Translations under genes and position numbers: made by a program
Part shown: positions 1 to 7,800 of the stretch, piece by piece
How the letters are laid out: every line of letters starts with the position of its first letter
Numbering within the stretch: position 1 is the stretch's first letter
The notes under the pieces: generated by a model
What the model was told of the DNA's origin: nothing
Databases searched by the model: none
What the model saw: the letters and a program-made list of their open reading frames with translations, nothing else
Origin: Chloroflexota bacterium
GTDB taxonomy: Bacteria; Chloroflexota; Dehalococcoidia; UBA2247; RBG-13-53-26
DNA: 7,871 nucleotides
Assembly: GCA_003650185.1 (NCBI GenBank)
Contig: QMOF01000099.1
Span: 1 to 7,871, forward strand
Direction: 5' to 3'

Positions 1-36
1 GTCTATGGGACAGGCTCTTCTCTCCTTTCCTTTCTT

Positions 37-73
37 GTCCGAAAGAACCTAATCCTCGGAAGGGGATTGAAAT
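37..73 (+). CRISPR. Candidate single (terminal) CRISPR repeat, 37 nt
   Basis: The segment is 37 nt long and ends in AAGGGGATTGAAAT. It contains CTAATCC about ten bases before that, so AATCC (51-55) can pair with GGATT (64-68) in a small hairpin. Length, hairpin and the GGGGATTGAAA 3' end match, from memory, a widespread class of 37-nt type I/III repeats that read CTAATCCC...AAGGGGATTGAAAC. Here the last base is T instead of C, and degeneration at the leader-distal end is common in terminal repeats. Positions 1-36 would then be a 36-nt last spacer, and the array would continue to the left of the window. Only one copy is visible, so the array itself is not shown. Chance resemblance remains possible. 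Confidence 0.35.
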
Positions 74-113
74 AAGGATGTTCGTAAAACGTTTCACGAA
101 CGTCCTTATATCA
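68..113. repeat. Long imperfect palindrome (46 bp)
   Basis: The symmetry axis lies between 90 and 91. Over 72-109 the two 19-base arms match at 17 positions; the mismatched pairs are 79/102 and 86/95. The symmetry continues outward through 68-70/111-113 with one more mismatch at 71/110. The centre is AAACGTTT and the arms carry ATAAGGA and TTCGT. There is no spacer, so as RNA it would form a long hairpin with a minimal loop, and as DNA a cruciform. No T-run follows on either strand, so it is not a canonical intrinsic terminator. It could be a dimeric or tetrameric regulator site, or an end structure of a mobile element. It overlaps the last bases of the CRISPR-like repeat and contains the TAA that ends the last open stretch of the neighbouring pseudogene. 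Confidence 0.6.
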
Positions 114-173
114 TTTGCCCAGATGGCGGTGGAGCCCGGTTACGCCGTCGCTCTGAGTTGATATGGGGAATTC

Positions 174-736
174 CGGTCAAGTAGTAGTCGGAGAAGAGGG
201 CCCGGTTGTTGAACAGGGGCTCCGACCATTCAGCCACAGTATAGACCGAGAGAAGCTTGTCGTACTGAGCATCGGCGTCGGCCTCGGCGTAGGTGAACCG
301 GCGCAGTACCCGGAGCTGCACAGGAGTGGGATTTCGGCGGTTGACGGTTAAGATGCGCGGACGAACGGAGACCTAGCGCGCTCCGATTGCCATCGTTGGT
401 GAGAGTGGGAGAGTCCGCTCCAAGAGGACGAAGTCCAAGCGCTCGTAGTCATCGGTAAGGATCAGAAAGTAGTTGCCAGCACGGTTGCGCAAGGCTCCGG
501 CCAACCCTTGCATGGCAGCCACCGTGACTGAGGTTAACTCGACTAGGTAAACATCCAGCGGCCCGGCTCCCTCGTCATGGACCGCCAGCCGTTCGATACG
601 CCTAATCTGCCGTTGCAGGGACTCAGCGGCAGCCGGGTGTCGGTGTTATAGACCAAGCGGGCAAAAAAGGAGATGACCCCATCCAGGCTGGAGAGAGTCT
701 GGACTTCGGCTGGTATATGTCCTTATCGTCACTCAT
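174..736 (-). pseudogene. Decayed 5' part of an Eco57I-like restriction-modification methylase
   Basis: No single frame is open, but three consecutive stretches of coherent protein line up. The gene starts with ATG at 736 (MSDDKDIYQP) and needs a shift near 705 to continue as VQTLSSLDGVISFFARLVYN. A second shift lies near 627-637, at a repeated GGCTGCC/GCTGCCG. The frame then reads ESLQRQIRRIERLAV and LTDDYERLDFVLLER. In the same frame an in-frame TAG (373-375) interrupts it, followed by NRRNPTPVQLRVLRRFTY and FNNRALFSDYYLT. After about position 175 the similarity stops and 22 unrelated codons lead to TAA. The phrases match, from memory, the N-terminal region of large Eco57I/type IIG-like N6-adenine methylases, which modify DNA at a specific site. 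The catalytic methylase motifs would lie further downstream and are absent. It sits 76 nt after the toxin gene on the same strand. The disablement is clear; the family name is moderately sure. Confidence 0.6.
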
Positions 737-812
737 CTCGGCGCACTCGCTTTATCCATTAGTAGAGCTGCCTATCCACTTGACTCGTGTATGGAGCGTT
801 ACCTTCACCGCT

Positions 813-1157
813 TTACGCATCTAACCCCAACACAAGTCTTAGATTCCTACCTATTGCCTGCAGGTCACGGTCCGCCAAAGAGCCGAGCCTGCGGGCTATC
901 ATGCCCTGCTTTATCGTCCTGATAATACCCGTTGCTACCGAGGGGAAAAGCAGCCCTGCCGCCCGCCATTCGCCAATGAGGTGATCGCCTACCATTACCC
1001 TGTCCGTCCTGCTGGTTATGGCGGCGATGATGACCTCCTGACGGCCCTGGTGGTAAGCATCAGAGCTGACTATCACCGCGGGACGGCGCTTCACCCCGGT
1101 CTCGTCGGAGAAGATGAAGCCGACGAGGACGACATCTCCCCGACTATAGTCGGTCAT
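813..1157 (-). CDS. MazF/PemK-family endoribonuclease toxin
   Basis: This is a 114-residue protein of typical MazF/PemK size. Residues 6-32 carry the family's N-terminal signature: RGDVVLVGF, a variable loop ending in G-x-KRRP, then AVIVSSD. The stretch IIAAITSR around residues 42-50 is the second conserved strand, whose Thr/Ser normally lies near the active site. A hydrophobic helix near the C-terminus is also as expected. Family members fold as SH3-like dimers that cut mRNA at short single-stranded sequences and are held inactive by the C-terminal tail of a partner antitoxin. The ATG start at 1157 lies inside the last 14 bases of the upstream antitoxin gene. An AAGGA Shine-Dalgarno eight bases before it supports this start and implies coupled translation. 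The gene looks intact. The family call is sure; the cleavage sequence cannot be read from here. Confidence 0.9.
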   Translation of the reverse strand: MTDYSRGDVVLVGFIFSDETGVKRRPAVIVSSDAYHQGRQEVIIAAITSRTDRVMVGDHLIGEWRAAGLLFPSVATGIIRTIKQGMIARRLGSLADRDLQAIGRNLRLVLGLDA

Positions 1158-1425
1158 AGGCTTCGTCCTTCTCGTTGTCCCAGATTTCGGCGAGCACTGG
1201 GTCGCCCACAGCGTTCAGGGCAACAAGCCCTTCGTGGTCGTTCTCAGGTATGCCCTTTTTCATCGCTTTGTCGAGCTCCTCTTTGCGGAAACGCCAGTGG
1301 CCCCTCTTGCTGGTTCTATGGCCCACTAGAACGCCTTCCTCGACCAGCTTGTAGATAGTCCGTTTGGAGATCCGCAGATACCCGGCGGCCTCACCTACCG
1401 TAAACCACTCCTGTTGTATTACCAC
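1144..1425 (-). CDS. Helix-turn-helix (excisionase/MerR-like) antitoxin
   Basis: This is a 93-residue protein. Residues 7-52 (FTVGEAAGYLRISKRTIYKL, then a G-H-R wing and W-RFRKEELD) are a typical winged HTH_17/excisionase-like DNA-binding domain. The remaining 40 residues form an acidic tail ending in DPVLAEIWDNEKDEAYDRL, the kind of flexible segment that wraps a MazF-type toxin. The overlapping toxin gene just downstream gives the role: a repressor of its own operon and neutraliser of the toxin. This HTH type differs from the classical AbrB-like MazE. The start is GTG at 1425: AGAGGTGA lies about five bases upstream, and there is no better start. The domain is seen in the sequence; the antitoxin function is inferred from tail and context. 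A free-standing excisionase is the less likely alternative. Confidence 0.85.
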   Translation of the reverse strand: MVIQQEWFTVGEAAGYLRISKRTIYKLVEEGVLVGHRTSKRGHWRFRKEELDKAMKKGIPENDHEGLVALNAVGDPVLAEIWDNEKDEAYDRL

Positions 1426-1440
1426 GCTCTCACCTCTGCT
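1426..1440 (-). promoter_or_regulatory. Ribosome binding site deciding the antitoxin GTG start
   Basis: Read on the minus strand, AGAGGTGA ends five to six bases before the GTG at 1425. This is the strongest Shine-Dalgarno match on this strand near the gene and fixes the non-ATG start. Confidence 0.6.
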
Positions 1441-1457
1441 CGCTGGTGTGTGGCAAA

Positions 1458-1486
1458 ACTTTAGCTTGTTTAGCAGAGATTTGCAA
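1458..1486 (-). promoter_or_regulatory. Sigma-70-type promoter of the toxin-antitoxin operon
   Basis: On the minus strand TTGCAA (1486-1481) is followed by exactly 17 bases and TAAAGT (1463-1458), matching the -35 and -10 boxes at 4-5 and 4 of 6 positions. Transcription would begin near 1451, leaving a leader of about 25 nt with the AGAGGTGA ribosome site of the GTG start. The stretch is clearly more AT-rich than its surroundings. Confidence 0.55.
1460..1477. promoter_or_regulatory. Direct repeat, possible antitoxin operator
   Basis: TTTAGC occurs at 1460-1465 and again at 1469-1474, a 9-bp period. Both copies lie inside the promoter, covering the -10 box and the spacer. Their position suits a site where the HTH antitoxin represses its own operon. 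No other use is evident. The binding itself is inferred. Confidence 0.35.
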
Positions 1487-1651
1487 CATTTTTAGGTCAC
1501 AGATAGCCATACCGAAGGGCGCCACTTGGTGTATATTGTGTCCAGGCCACCTCCCCGACCCGACCCTCACGCCCTATACCTCCACATCCGCGTCAATCGC
1601 TCCACCGTCCATTTGAGGGTTGCCACCCGCGGGAACTTGGTAGGCTCCCCG

Positions 1652-1680
1652 TTGTGGGGACATAAGCTCGGGCCTATCAT
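1652..1680 (+). promoter_or_regulatory. Weak candidate promoter for the surface-protein gene
   Basis: TTGTGG (1652-1657), a 17-base spacer and TATCAT (1675-1680) match the -35 box at 3 and the -10 box at 5 of 6 positions. It would give a leader of about 185 nt before the ATG at 1871. It is the best spaced pair on this strand in the intergenic region, but the -35 half is poor and the organism's sigma preference is unknown. Confidence 0.25.
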
Positions 1681-1785
1681 CAGTGTACCTGCGGCGCCAA
1701 GGTGTGGCGACGGTGATAGTCTGCGCCCATTTGACAGGGGCGCGAGAGGCGGTACTTTTGCCGTCATAGTCCCCGGCCGTGCCCG

Positions 1786-1803
1786 GCGCTGAGTGCTCGG
1801 CGC
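1786..1803 (+). promoter_or_regulatory. Small GC-rich hairpin in the leader
   Basis: GCGCTGAG (1786-1793) and CTCGGCGC (1796-1803) are complementary except for one T/G wobble and are separated by only two bases, so one pair must open to form the loop. No T-run follows, so it is not an intrinsic terminator. It lies just ahead of the GGAGGAGGTGA run and could shape the leader mRNA. Confidence 0.25.
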
Positions 1804-1870
1804 AGGAAACGGGAGGAGGTGAGACGGCGGACCGCCCTCAGGGCGTCTGGGGCAGAAACCGCCAGAAAGC

Positions 1871-4800
1871 ATGAGGGGACGCGGGAGCACGAGCATCGCC
1901 GTCCTGGCAGTGCTCAGCCTGATTGCGCTGTTGGCCCCTATCTTGCTGGGGGCCCACACTCACTGCGCTATGGCCGCGTGGGACGGCCCCATCTTGTGGC
2001 GCCAGACAGTGGACCCAACGAGCAACACTGGCAAGTGGACTTCCTGCTCCTTTGACAGCACAGGTCGACCCGGCATCGCCTACTACGACGCGGCCAATCG
2101 CGCTGTAAAGTACGCCCACTGGAACGGAGCATCCTGGGAAAAACAAGTGGTACAAACCGACGTGGGGCTGTGGGACGTCTCGGACTACCTCTACGTGTCC
2201 CTGGCCTACGACAACCAGGACAGGCCCGCCCTCGCCTACTACTCTCAGACAGCAGGCAGCGCCAAGCTCAACTACGCCGCCTGGGAGGGTACCTCATGGG
2301 ACATCGAGACCATTGATTCAAGCGTGGGGACGGCACTGGGGCTATTCCCCTCCCTGGCCTTCGATCACTCAGGCGATCCCGCCATCAGCTACTGCGACCT
2401 GGCGCTCGGCCTGAAGTATGCCTGCTGGGACGGAAGCTCCTGGGCCACAGAGGTCGTGGCCTCGGGTGCCGGAAATGGAAAGTACTCCTCTCTTGCTTTC
2501 GATGATATCGGCGGCAGGGGTATTGCCTATTACGACAGCATCACCGGATCGCTGAAGTACGCCCGGTGGGAAGGCTCCTCCTGGTCCGTTGAGACCGTCG
2601 AACATGGCAGCAACGTGGGCCAGTTCGCTTCGCTTGCCTATGATGCCAGCGGCCACCCGCACATCGCCTACTACGACGGCAGCAACACCGCTGTCAAGCG
2701 TGCCTGGTACGATGATGGCTCCTGGCACACAGCATGGCTCGACGGCATTGGCTCTGGCCAGAGTGTGGGCAAATACAGCAGCATGGTCACCCACTATGAT
2801 GGCGGCTTGAGCATCGCATACTACGACGAAACGAACGCCAAGGGGAAGATAGCCCACAAAGACCCGGGGTGCGCCTGGGTCTTCTACGACCTTGACACCG
2901 AGGCAGCGACCGGTAAGTTCTGCTCCGCCGCCGTGGGCCCGAACGATGAGTTCGGCGTCAGCTACTATTGCGCGGTTGCTCCCGGCAAGCTCAAGTTCGC
3001 CTTCGTGGACAACAGCGCGCCTAGCGTGACCCTCAACAACGTGGCCGACTTCGTCAACTCGACCCTGTCCATCGGGGGCGCCGCCTCGGATGACGTCGCC
3101 ATCGACGGCGTGCAGGTGCGGATCAAGGATAGCACCACCAATCAGTACTGGAATGGCACGTCCTGGCAAGCCGACCAGACGTGGCTTGGTCCCGACACCC
3201 ACTCTGCGGCGTGGGACACATGGAGCTATGCCAGCAGCAGCGTGAACTTCGTTGACGGCAATACCTACACCCTGGGAGCCCGGGCCAATGACGCTCTGGG
3301 GCGTGTTTCCGCTGTCTGCACAGACGCTTTCGTCTTTGACTCCACTCCCCCGACCGTGACCATTGACGACATCGACGATTTCGTTACCTCCCTGGCTTCG
3401 ATGAGCGGTACGGCGTCCGATACCCTGCCGGGGCAGCCTGAGAGGGTCCGCCTCCGCATAATGAACCTCGACACTGGCGAATACTGGAGCGGCACGTCCT
3501 GGTATGGCGCTGCCACCTGGCTGGATGCCACCGGCACCGCCTCGTGGAGCTACAGCACCGCCGGCGTCGCCTGGGTGGACGGCCATTACTCAGTAACGGT
3601 AACCTCCATGGACAAGGCGGGCAACGTGTCAACCCCGGCGTCCGATGACTTCACCTACGATACGGGGAGTCCCACAGTGACGCTGGACGATATCGCCGAC
3701 TTCGTCAACTCGCTGACTTCCGTGAGCGGCGGGGCATCAGATGCTCTCGGCATCGACAGCGTCCAGGTTCAGATATACTCCATCGGTACCAGCCGATACT
3801 GGAACGGCAGTGAATGGCAGGCGGCGGCTGCCTGGCTCGATGCTACCGGCACAACTGCATGGGCCTACAACGCCACCGGCGTGGACTGGGCTGACGGAAG
3901 CTACCGGATCAGAGCCAGGTCCATCGACATGGCCGGTAACATCTCCACCGAAGCCGAGGATACCTTCCTGTACGACTCCACCCGCCCCACGGCCACTATC
4001 GACGATATTGCCGACTATGTTGACTCGCTGGACTCCCTCAGCGGCACAGCGGCAGACGCCGGGGGGCTAGACCGCGTCCAGATACAGATACAGAAGCAAG
4101 GCAGCAGCGCTTACTGGGATGGTAGCCAGTGGCAGGCGACGGCGGCCTGGCTGGCCGCCGTCGGCACCAGCGACTGGACATACTCGCTGCCCGCCCTCGG
4201 GGACGACACCTACACGGTCAGCGCCCGGGCCATGGACAAGGCGAGCAATATCTCACTTGAGGTGACCGACAGCTTCGCCTTCGACACTGCCGAGCCCACA
4301 GTCACGCTTGACGACATTGCCGACTTCGTCAGTTCTCTTTCCTCTATCGGTGGCACAGCGGCAGACGACCCGCCGGGGCAGCTCGCCAAGGTCCAGGTGC
4401 AGATCGAGAACGTCACCGCCATCACGTACTGGAGCGGAGCAGCCTGGGTGGCCGATCCCCAATGGCTCGATGCCTCGGGCACCGCTTCATGGACCTATGA
4501 TATGCCGTTCCTCCAGGAAGCAGAATACATGATTACGGCCAGATGCCTCGACATGGCGGGGCATGCTTCGGAGCTGGTCTCTGAGAGCTTCACTCTTGAC
4601 GCCACCAGCCCTGCGGTGACACTCAATAGCATACCGGCTTTCGCCAATGTGGCACCCACCGTCACCGGCACGTCAGAGGACAGCTACAGCGGAGTTGAGC
4701 AGGTGCGCGTTCTGTTCAGGCAGAACGATGACAACCGGTTCTGGGACGGCGGCTCCTGGCAGGATGACGAAACCTGGCTCACCTGCACCGGCACGGACTT

Positions 4801-7800
4801 CTGGGGCTACGGAAGCAGCAGCGTTGGCTGGTCCACCGGCCGCAGCTATACGGTCAGGGTCAAGGCGATTGACCGTGCCGGCAACGAGTCGACCGAAGCG
4901 TCGGATAGCTTCATCTATGACACTACCAGGCCCACCGTGTCGCTGGCTGATATCACGGACTTCGTCGATACCCTGGCCTCCGTGTCCGGAACGGCGTCGG
5001 ACGCCGCGCCGGGCGAGCTTCACAAGGTCCAGGTAAGGATCAGCAACACTCGCACCGCTGAGTACTGGGACGGCACAGCGTGGCAGGCGACCGCGGTGTG
5101 GCTGGACGCTGCGGGCACTGCTGCCTGGAGCTACGACATCAGCGGAACATGCTGGCCGGACAGCTACTACCTGGTTACGGCCAGGGCGCTTGACAAAGCC
5201 GGGAACGCCTCGACGGTGGCCACCGAGAGCTTCGGCTATGACGCCACCGATCCCACGGTGACGCTCGATGACATTCCTGCTTTCGCCGGATCCGTGCCCT
5301 CTCTGAGCGGCACAGCAGCAGACGCCCTGGGCGTGGACTGCGCTCAGGTCCAGCTATACGAGCAGAGCAGTGAGACCTTCTGGGACGGCACCGCCTGGCA
5401 GGCGGCCGCTACGTGGTTGGACGCCGAAGGTTCGACGGCCTGGACATTCGCCATGCCCGCGCTTGTCAGTAATGAGACCTACACCGTGCGGGCGAAGGCG
5501 ATTGATGATTCGGGGCGCGAATCGGCGGAGGTCTCGACCAGCTTCATCTACGACGCCACCCACCCTACGGCGTCGCTGGACGTCATTCCTAACTTGGTCA
5601 CTGCGCTTGACTCCATCAGCGGTACGGCATCAGACACGCCCCCTGGAGAGCTGGACAGGGTACAGGTGCAGCTACGGAAGGGCGTCGGCAGCTACTGGGA
5701 CGGCAGCAGTTGGCAGTCCGCCCCCACATGGCTGGATGCCGAAGGTGCAACGTCCTGGGCCTTTGCCTTGCCTCCGCTCGAGGACGAGGATTACAAGGTC
5801 AGCGTCAGGTCGGTGGACAGGGCAGGAAACCTGTCCATCGTCGCCTCTCAGACCTTCACCGTTGATGCGGCCAGGCCCACGGTGTCGCTTGACGGTGTGG
5901 CTGACTTCGTGAACTCACTCAGATCCGTGACCGGCACGGCAGCGGACAACAAGAGCGGCGTCGCCGTAGTCAGCATCCTCATCAAGGACCAGAGTGCCGG
6001 TACCTACTGGGACGGCGATTCATGGGAAGCCACGCCAGCGTGGGTCGAGTGTAGCGGCACCGAGTCCTGGAGCTACGACACGAGCGGCGTAGGCTGGGTC
6101 GGTGCTCACTCCTACAAGGTAACCGTGACGGCGACCGACAACGCTGGTAACGCTGTCAGTTCGGCTGACAGGCCGTCCGACACCTTCTGCTACGACACCA
6201 CCATCCCCACAGTGGCCCTCGACGATATCCCGGACCTGGTGAGCCCACCCGCATCTGTAAGCGGCACCGCGGACGATACCACCCACGGGCAGGTGGAAAC
6301 GGTGCAGGTGCAGGTAGGCAAAGCCACCGGCAGCGCGTACGTTTACTGGAGCGGCAGCGACTGGGTGACGCGCGCCGTCTGGGTCGACGCCGAAGGGACC
6401 GGCCCTTGGAGCTTCGCCATGCCGTCGCTGGACAGCGGTGACTATACTCTCAGGGCCAGGTCTCTGGACAGGGCAGGTAATATCTCAGCCGAGGTCGCCG
6501 ACAGCTTCACCTGCGATGCGGCCGTGCCCACTGTGGCGATCGATGAAATCGGAGCGCTGCTCAACTCGCTGAGCACTGTGAGCGGCACAGCAGTGGACAC
6601 GCCACCGGGGGAGCTGGAGAAAGTCCAGGTGCAAGTCCAGAGAGGCACCACCTGCTGGGACGGTAGCACCTGGCAGGGAGATGCCGCCTGGCTGGACGCG
6701 ATCGGGACAGGCACATGGACGTTCGCCATGCCAAAGCTCGGAGATGGAAACTACACCGTAAAGGCCAGGGCCGTGGACACGGCTGGCAATCTGTCGAGCC
6801 AAGCGTCCGACGCCTTCTCTATCGATACGTCCCCACCGCAGGGCTACGGCCCTGTGGCCCCCGGCAACAACACCACCAACGTCTCTCTCAGGCCGCTGCT
6901 GACCTCGTCGGTGGCGGCTGACGTCACCTGCCGCCCGGTGGTGGTGCTTGAGGAGACCTACGAGTACTACCTGTTCCAGGTGGCCACCGACGATTCGTTT
7001 AGCGAGGGGCTCCAACAAAGCCAGTGGCAGGCGGAGGAGACCTGGACGCCGCCAGTCATTCTGACTCCCGGCACCACCTACTACTGGCGCGTGAGGGTGA
7101 AGGACGACCTCGGCAACGAGGGCGGCTGGTCGAGTGTATTTCGGTTCTCCACCGCGCTTGCGACCGTCGTCACGGAGGCGGAAGGTGGCCAGGTCAGCGG
7201 AATCGAGGGAAGAGTCAACCTCAGCCTGTCTCCGGGGGCCGTGAGTGGCGATGTTCAAATGTGTGTCCTGCCGCTGGACGCGCCTCCGGGCGAACCTCCC
7301 GATGGTTTCGCTCTGGGAGCAACGTTCTTTACGCTTGAGGCGTTCGACGCCAACGGCATACCGCTGAGCGCATTGAACGAAGCCTGCACCATCGTTGTCG
7401 AGTATCACGACGAGGATCTCGCAGCAGCAGAAGGTCAGCCGAGGCGCCTGTACCTGGCCCGCTGGGATGAGGCAGCAGAACGCTGGCAGCTAGTCCTGGC
7501 CGAAAGAGACGCCGATGCCCACACCGCCATCATCAATACCGCCAGCCTGGGCACATGGGGCTTTCTGATCGGGCCGCTCCTGCCTGAGGCGATAGCCGCC
7601 TGGGCGCGGGTAGCCATTGTTTTCGATGGCCTGGCCATCCTTGGCCTGTGTGGGCTGGTCGTCTGGCGGCGGTTGGCGCCCTTCGCCGGGCCGGACGTCC
7701 GGGTGACATCGGACGGGGGCGTGCTTGAAACATCGATGGTAGAGGCTGAGCGTCTTCCGCTGCTGCGCCGCTGGCAGCAGGAGAGCGAGGCCTGTGAGAC

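Larger units (their letters stand above)
1487..1870. other. Divergent intergenic region without a convincing gene
   Basis: This 384-base stretch separates the leftward toxin-antitoxin operon from the rightward surface-protein gene. Short open frames on both strands (for example 1526-1792 plus and 1567-1959 minus) are rich in Pro and Arg, lack recognisable motifs and look like GC-driven chance frames. It contains a weak promoter candidate (1652-1680), a short hairpin (1786-1803) and a purine-rich ribosome-site-like run (1811-1822). No terminator or RNA gene was seen. Confidence 0.5.

Noticed and set aside
81..100. Resemblance of TTCGTAAAACGTTTCACGAA to a parS centromere site
   Set aside because: Only the GTTTCAC half matches the parS consensus; the centre AAACGTTT is different and no parA/parB is near.
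68..120. Palindrome as intrinsic transcription terminator
   Set aside because: No T-run follows the stem on either strand and the symmetry is centred without a loop.
373..375. In-frame TAG in the methylase remnant as possible recoding or pyrrolysine codon
   Set aside because: The same gene carries two frameshifts and a lost 3' part, so decay is the simpler explanation.
1527..1540. TATATT as a -10 box for the rightward gene
   Set aside because: The region 16-18 bases upstream reads ATACCG-like with no -35 similarity, and it would give a leader of over 300 nt.
1526..1959. Short frames on both strands in the intergenic region (88 and 130 codons)
   Set aside because: Pro/Arg-rich, no ribosome site, no motif, and the minus one runs into the signal-peptide coding region of the real gene.
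1907..1966. Lipoprotein signal in the surface protein (Cys at residue 32)
   Set aside because: The residues before Cys are H-T-H, which do not fit a lipobox, and a signal-peptidase I site after AMA fits better.
1819..2055. GTG-started 78-codon frame overlapping the strong purine run
   Set aside because: The start overlaps the would-be ribosome site, the protein is low-complexity Arg/Gly/Pro, and it overlaps the well-supported surface-protein gene.
2369..3586. 405-codon open frame on the minus strand
   Set aside because: It lies fully antisense to the propeller and first Ig repeats; its Gly/Val/Ala-rich repeats mirror the sense repeats, and the sense frame has coherent domains and a signal peptide.
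6485..7408. 307-codon open frame on the minus strand
   Set aside because: Antisense to Ig repeats 11-12, the FnIII-like and the ZU5-like domains; no recognisable motifs, and explained by high GC.
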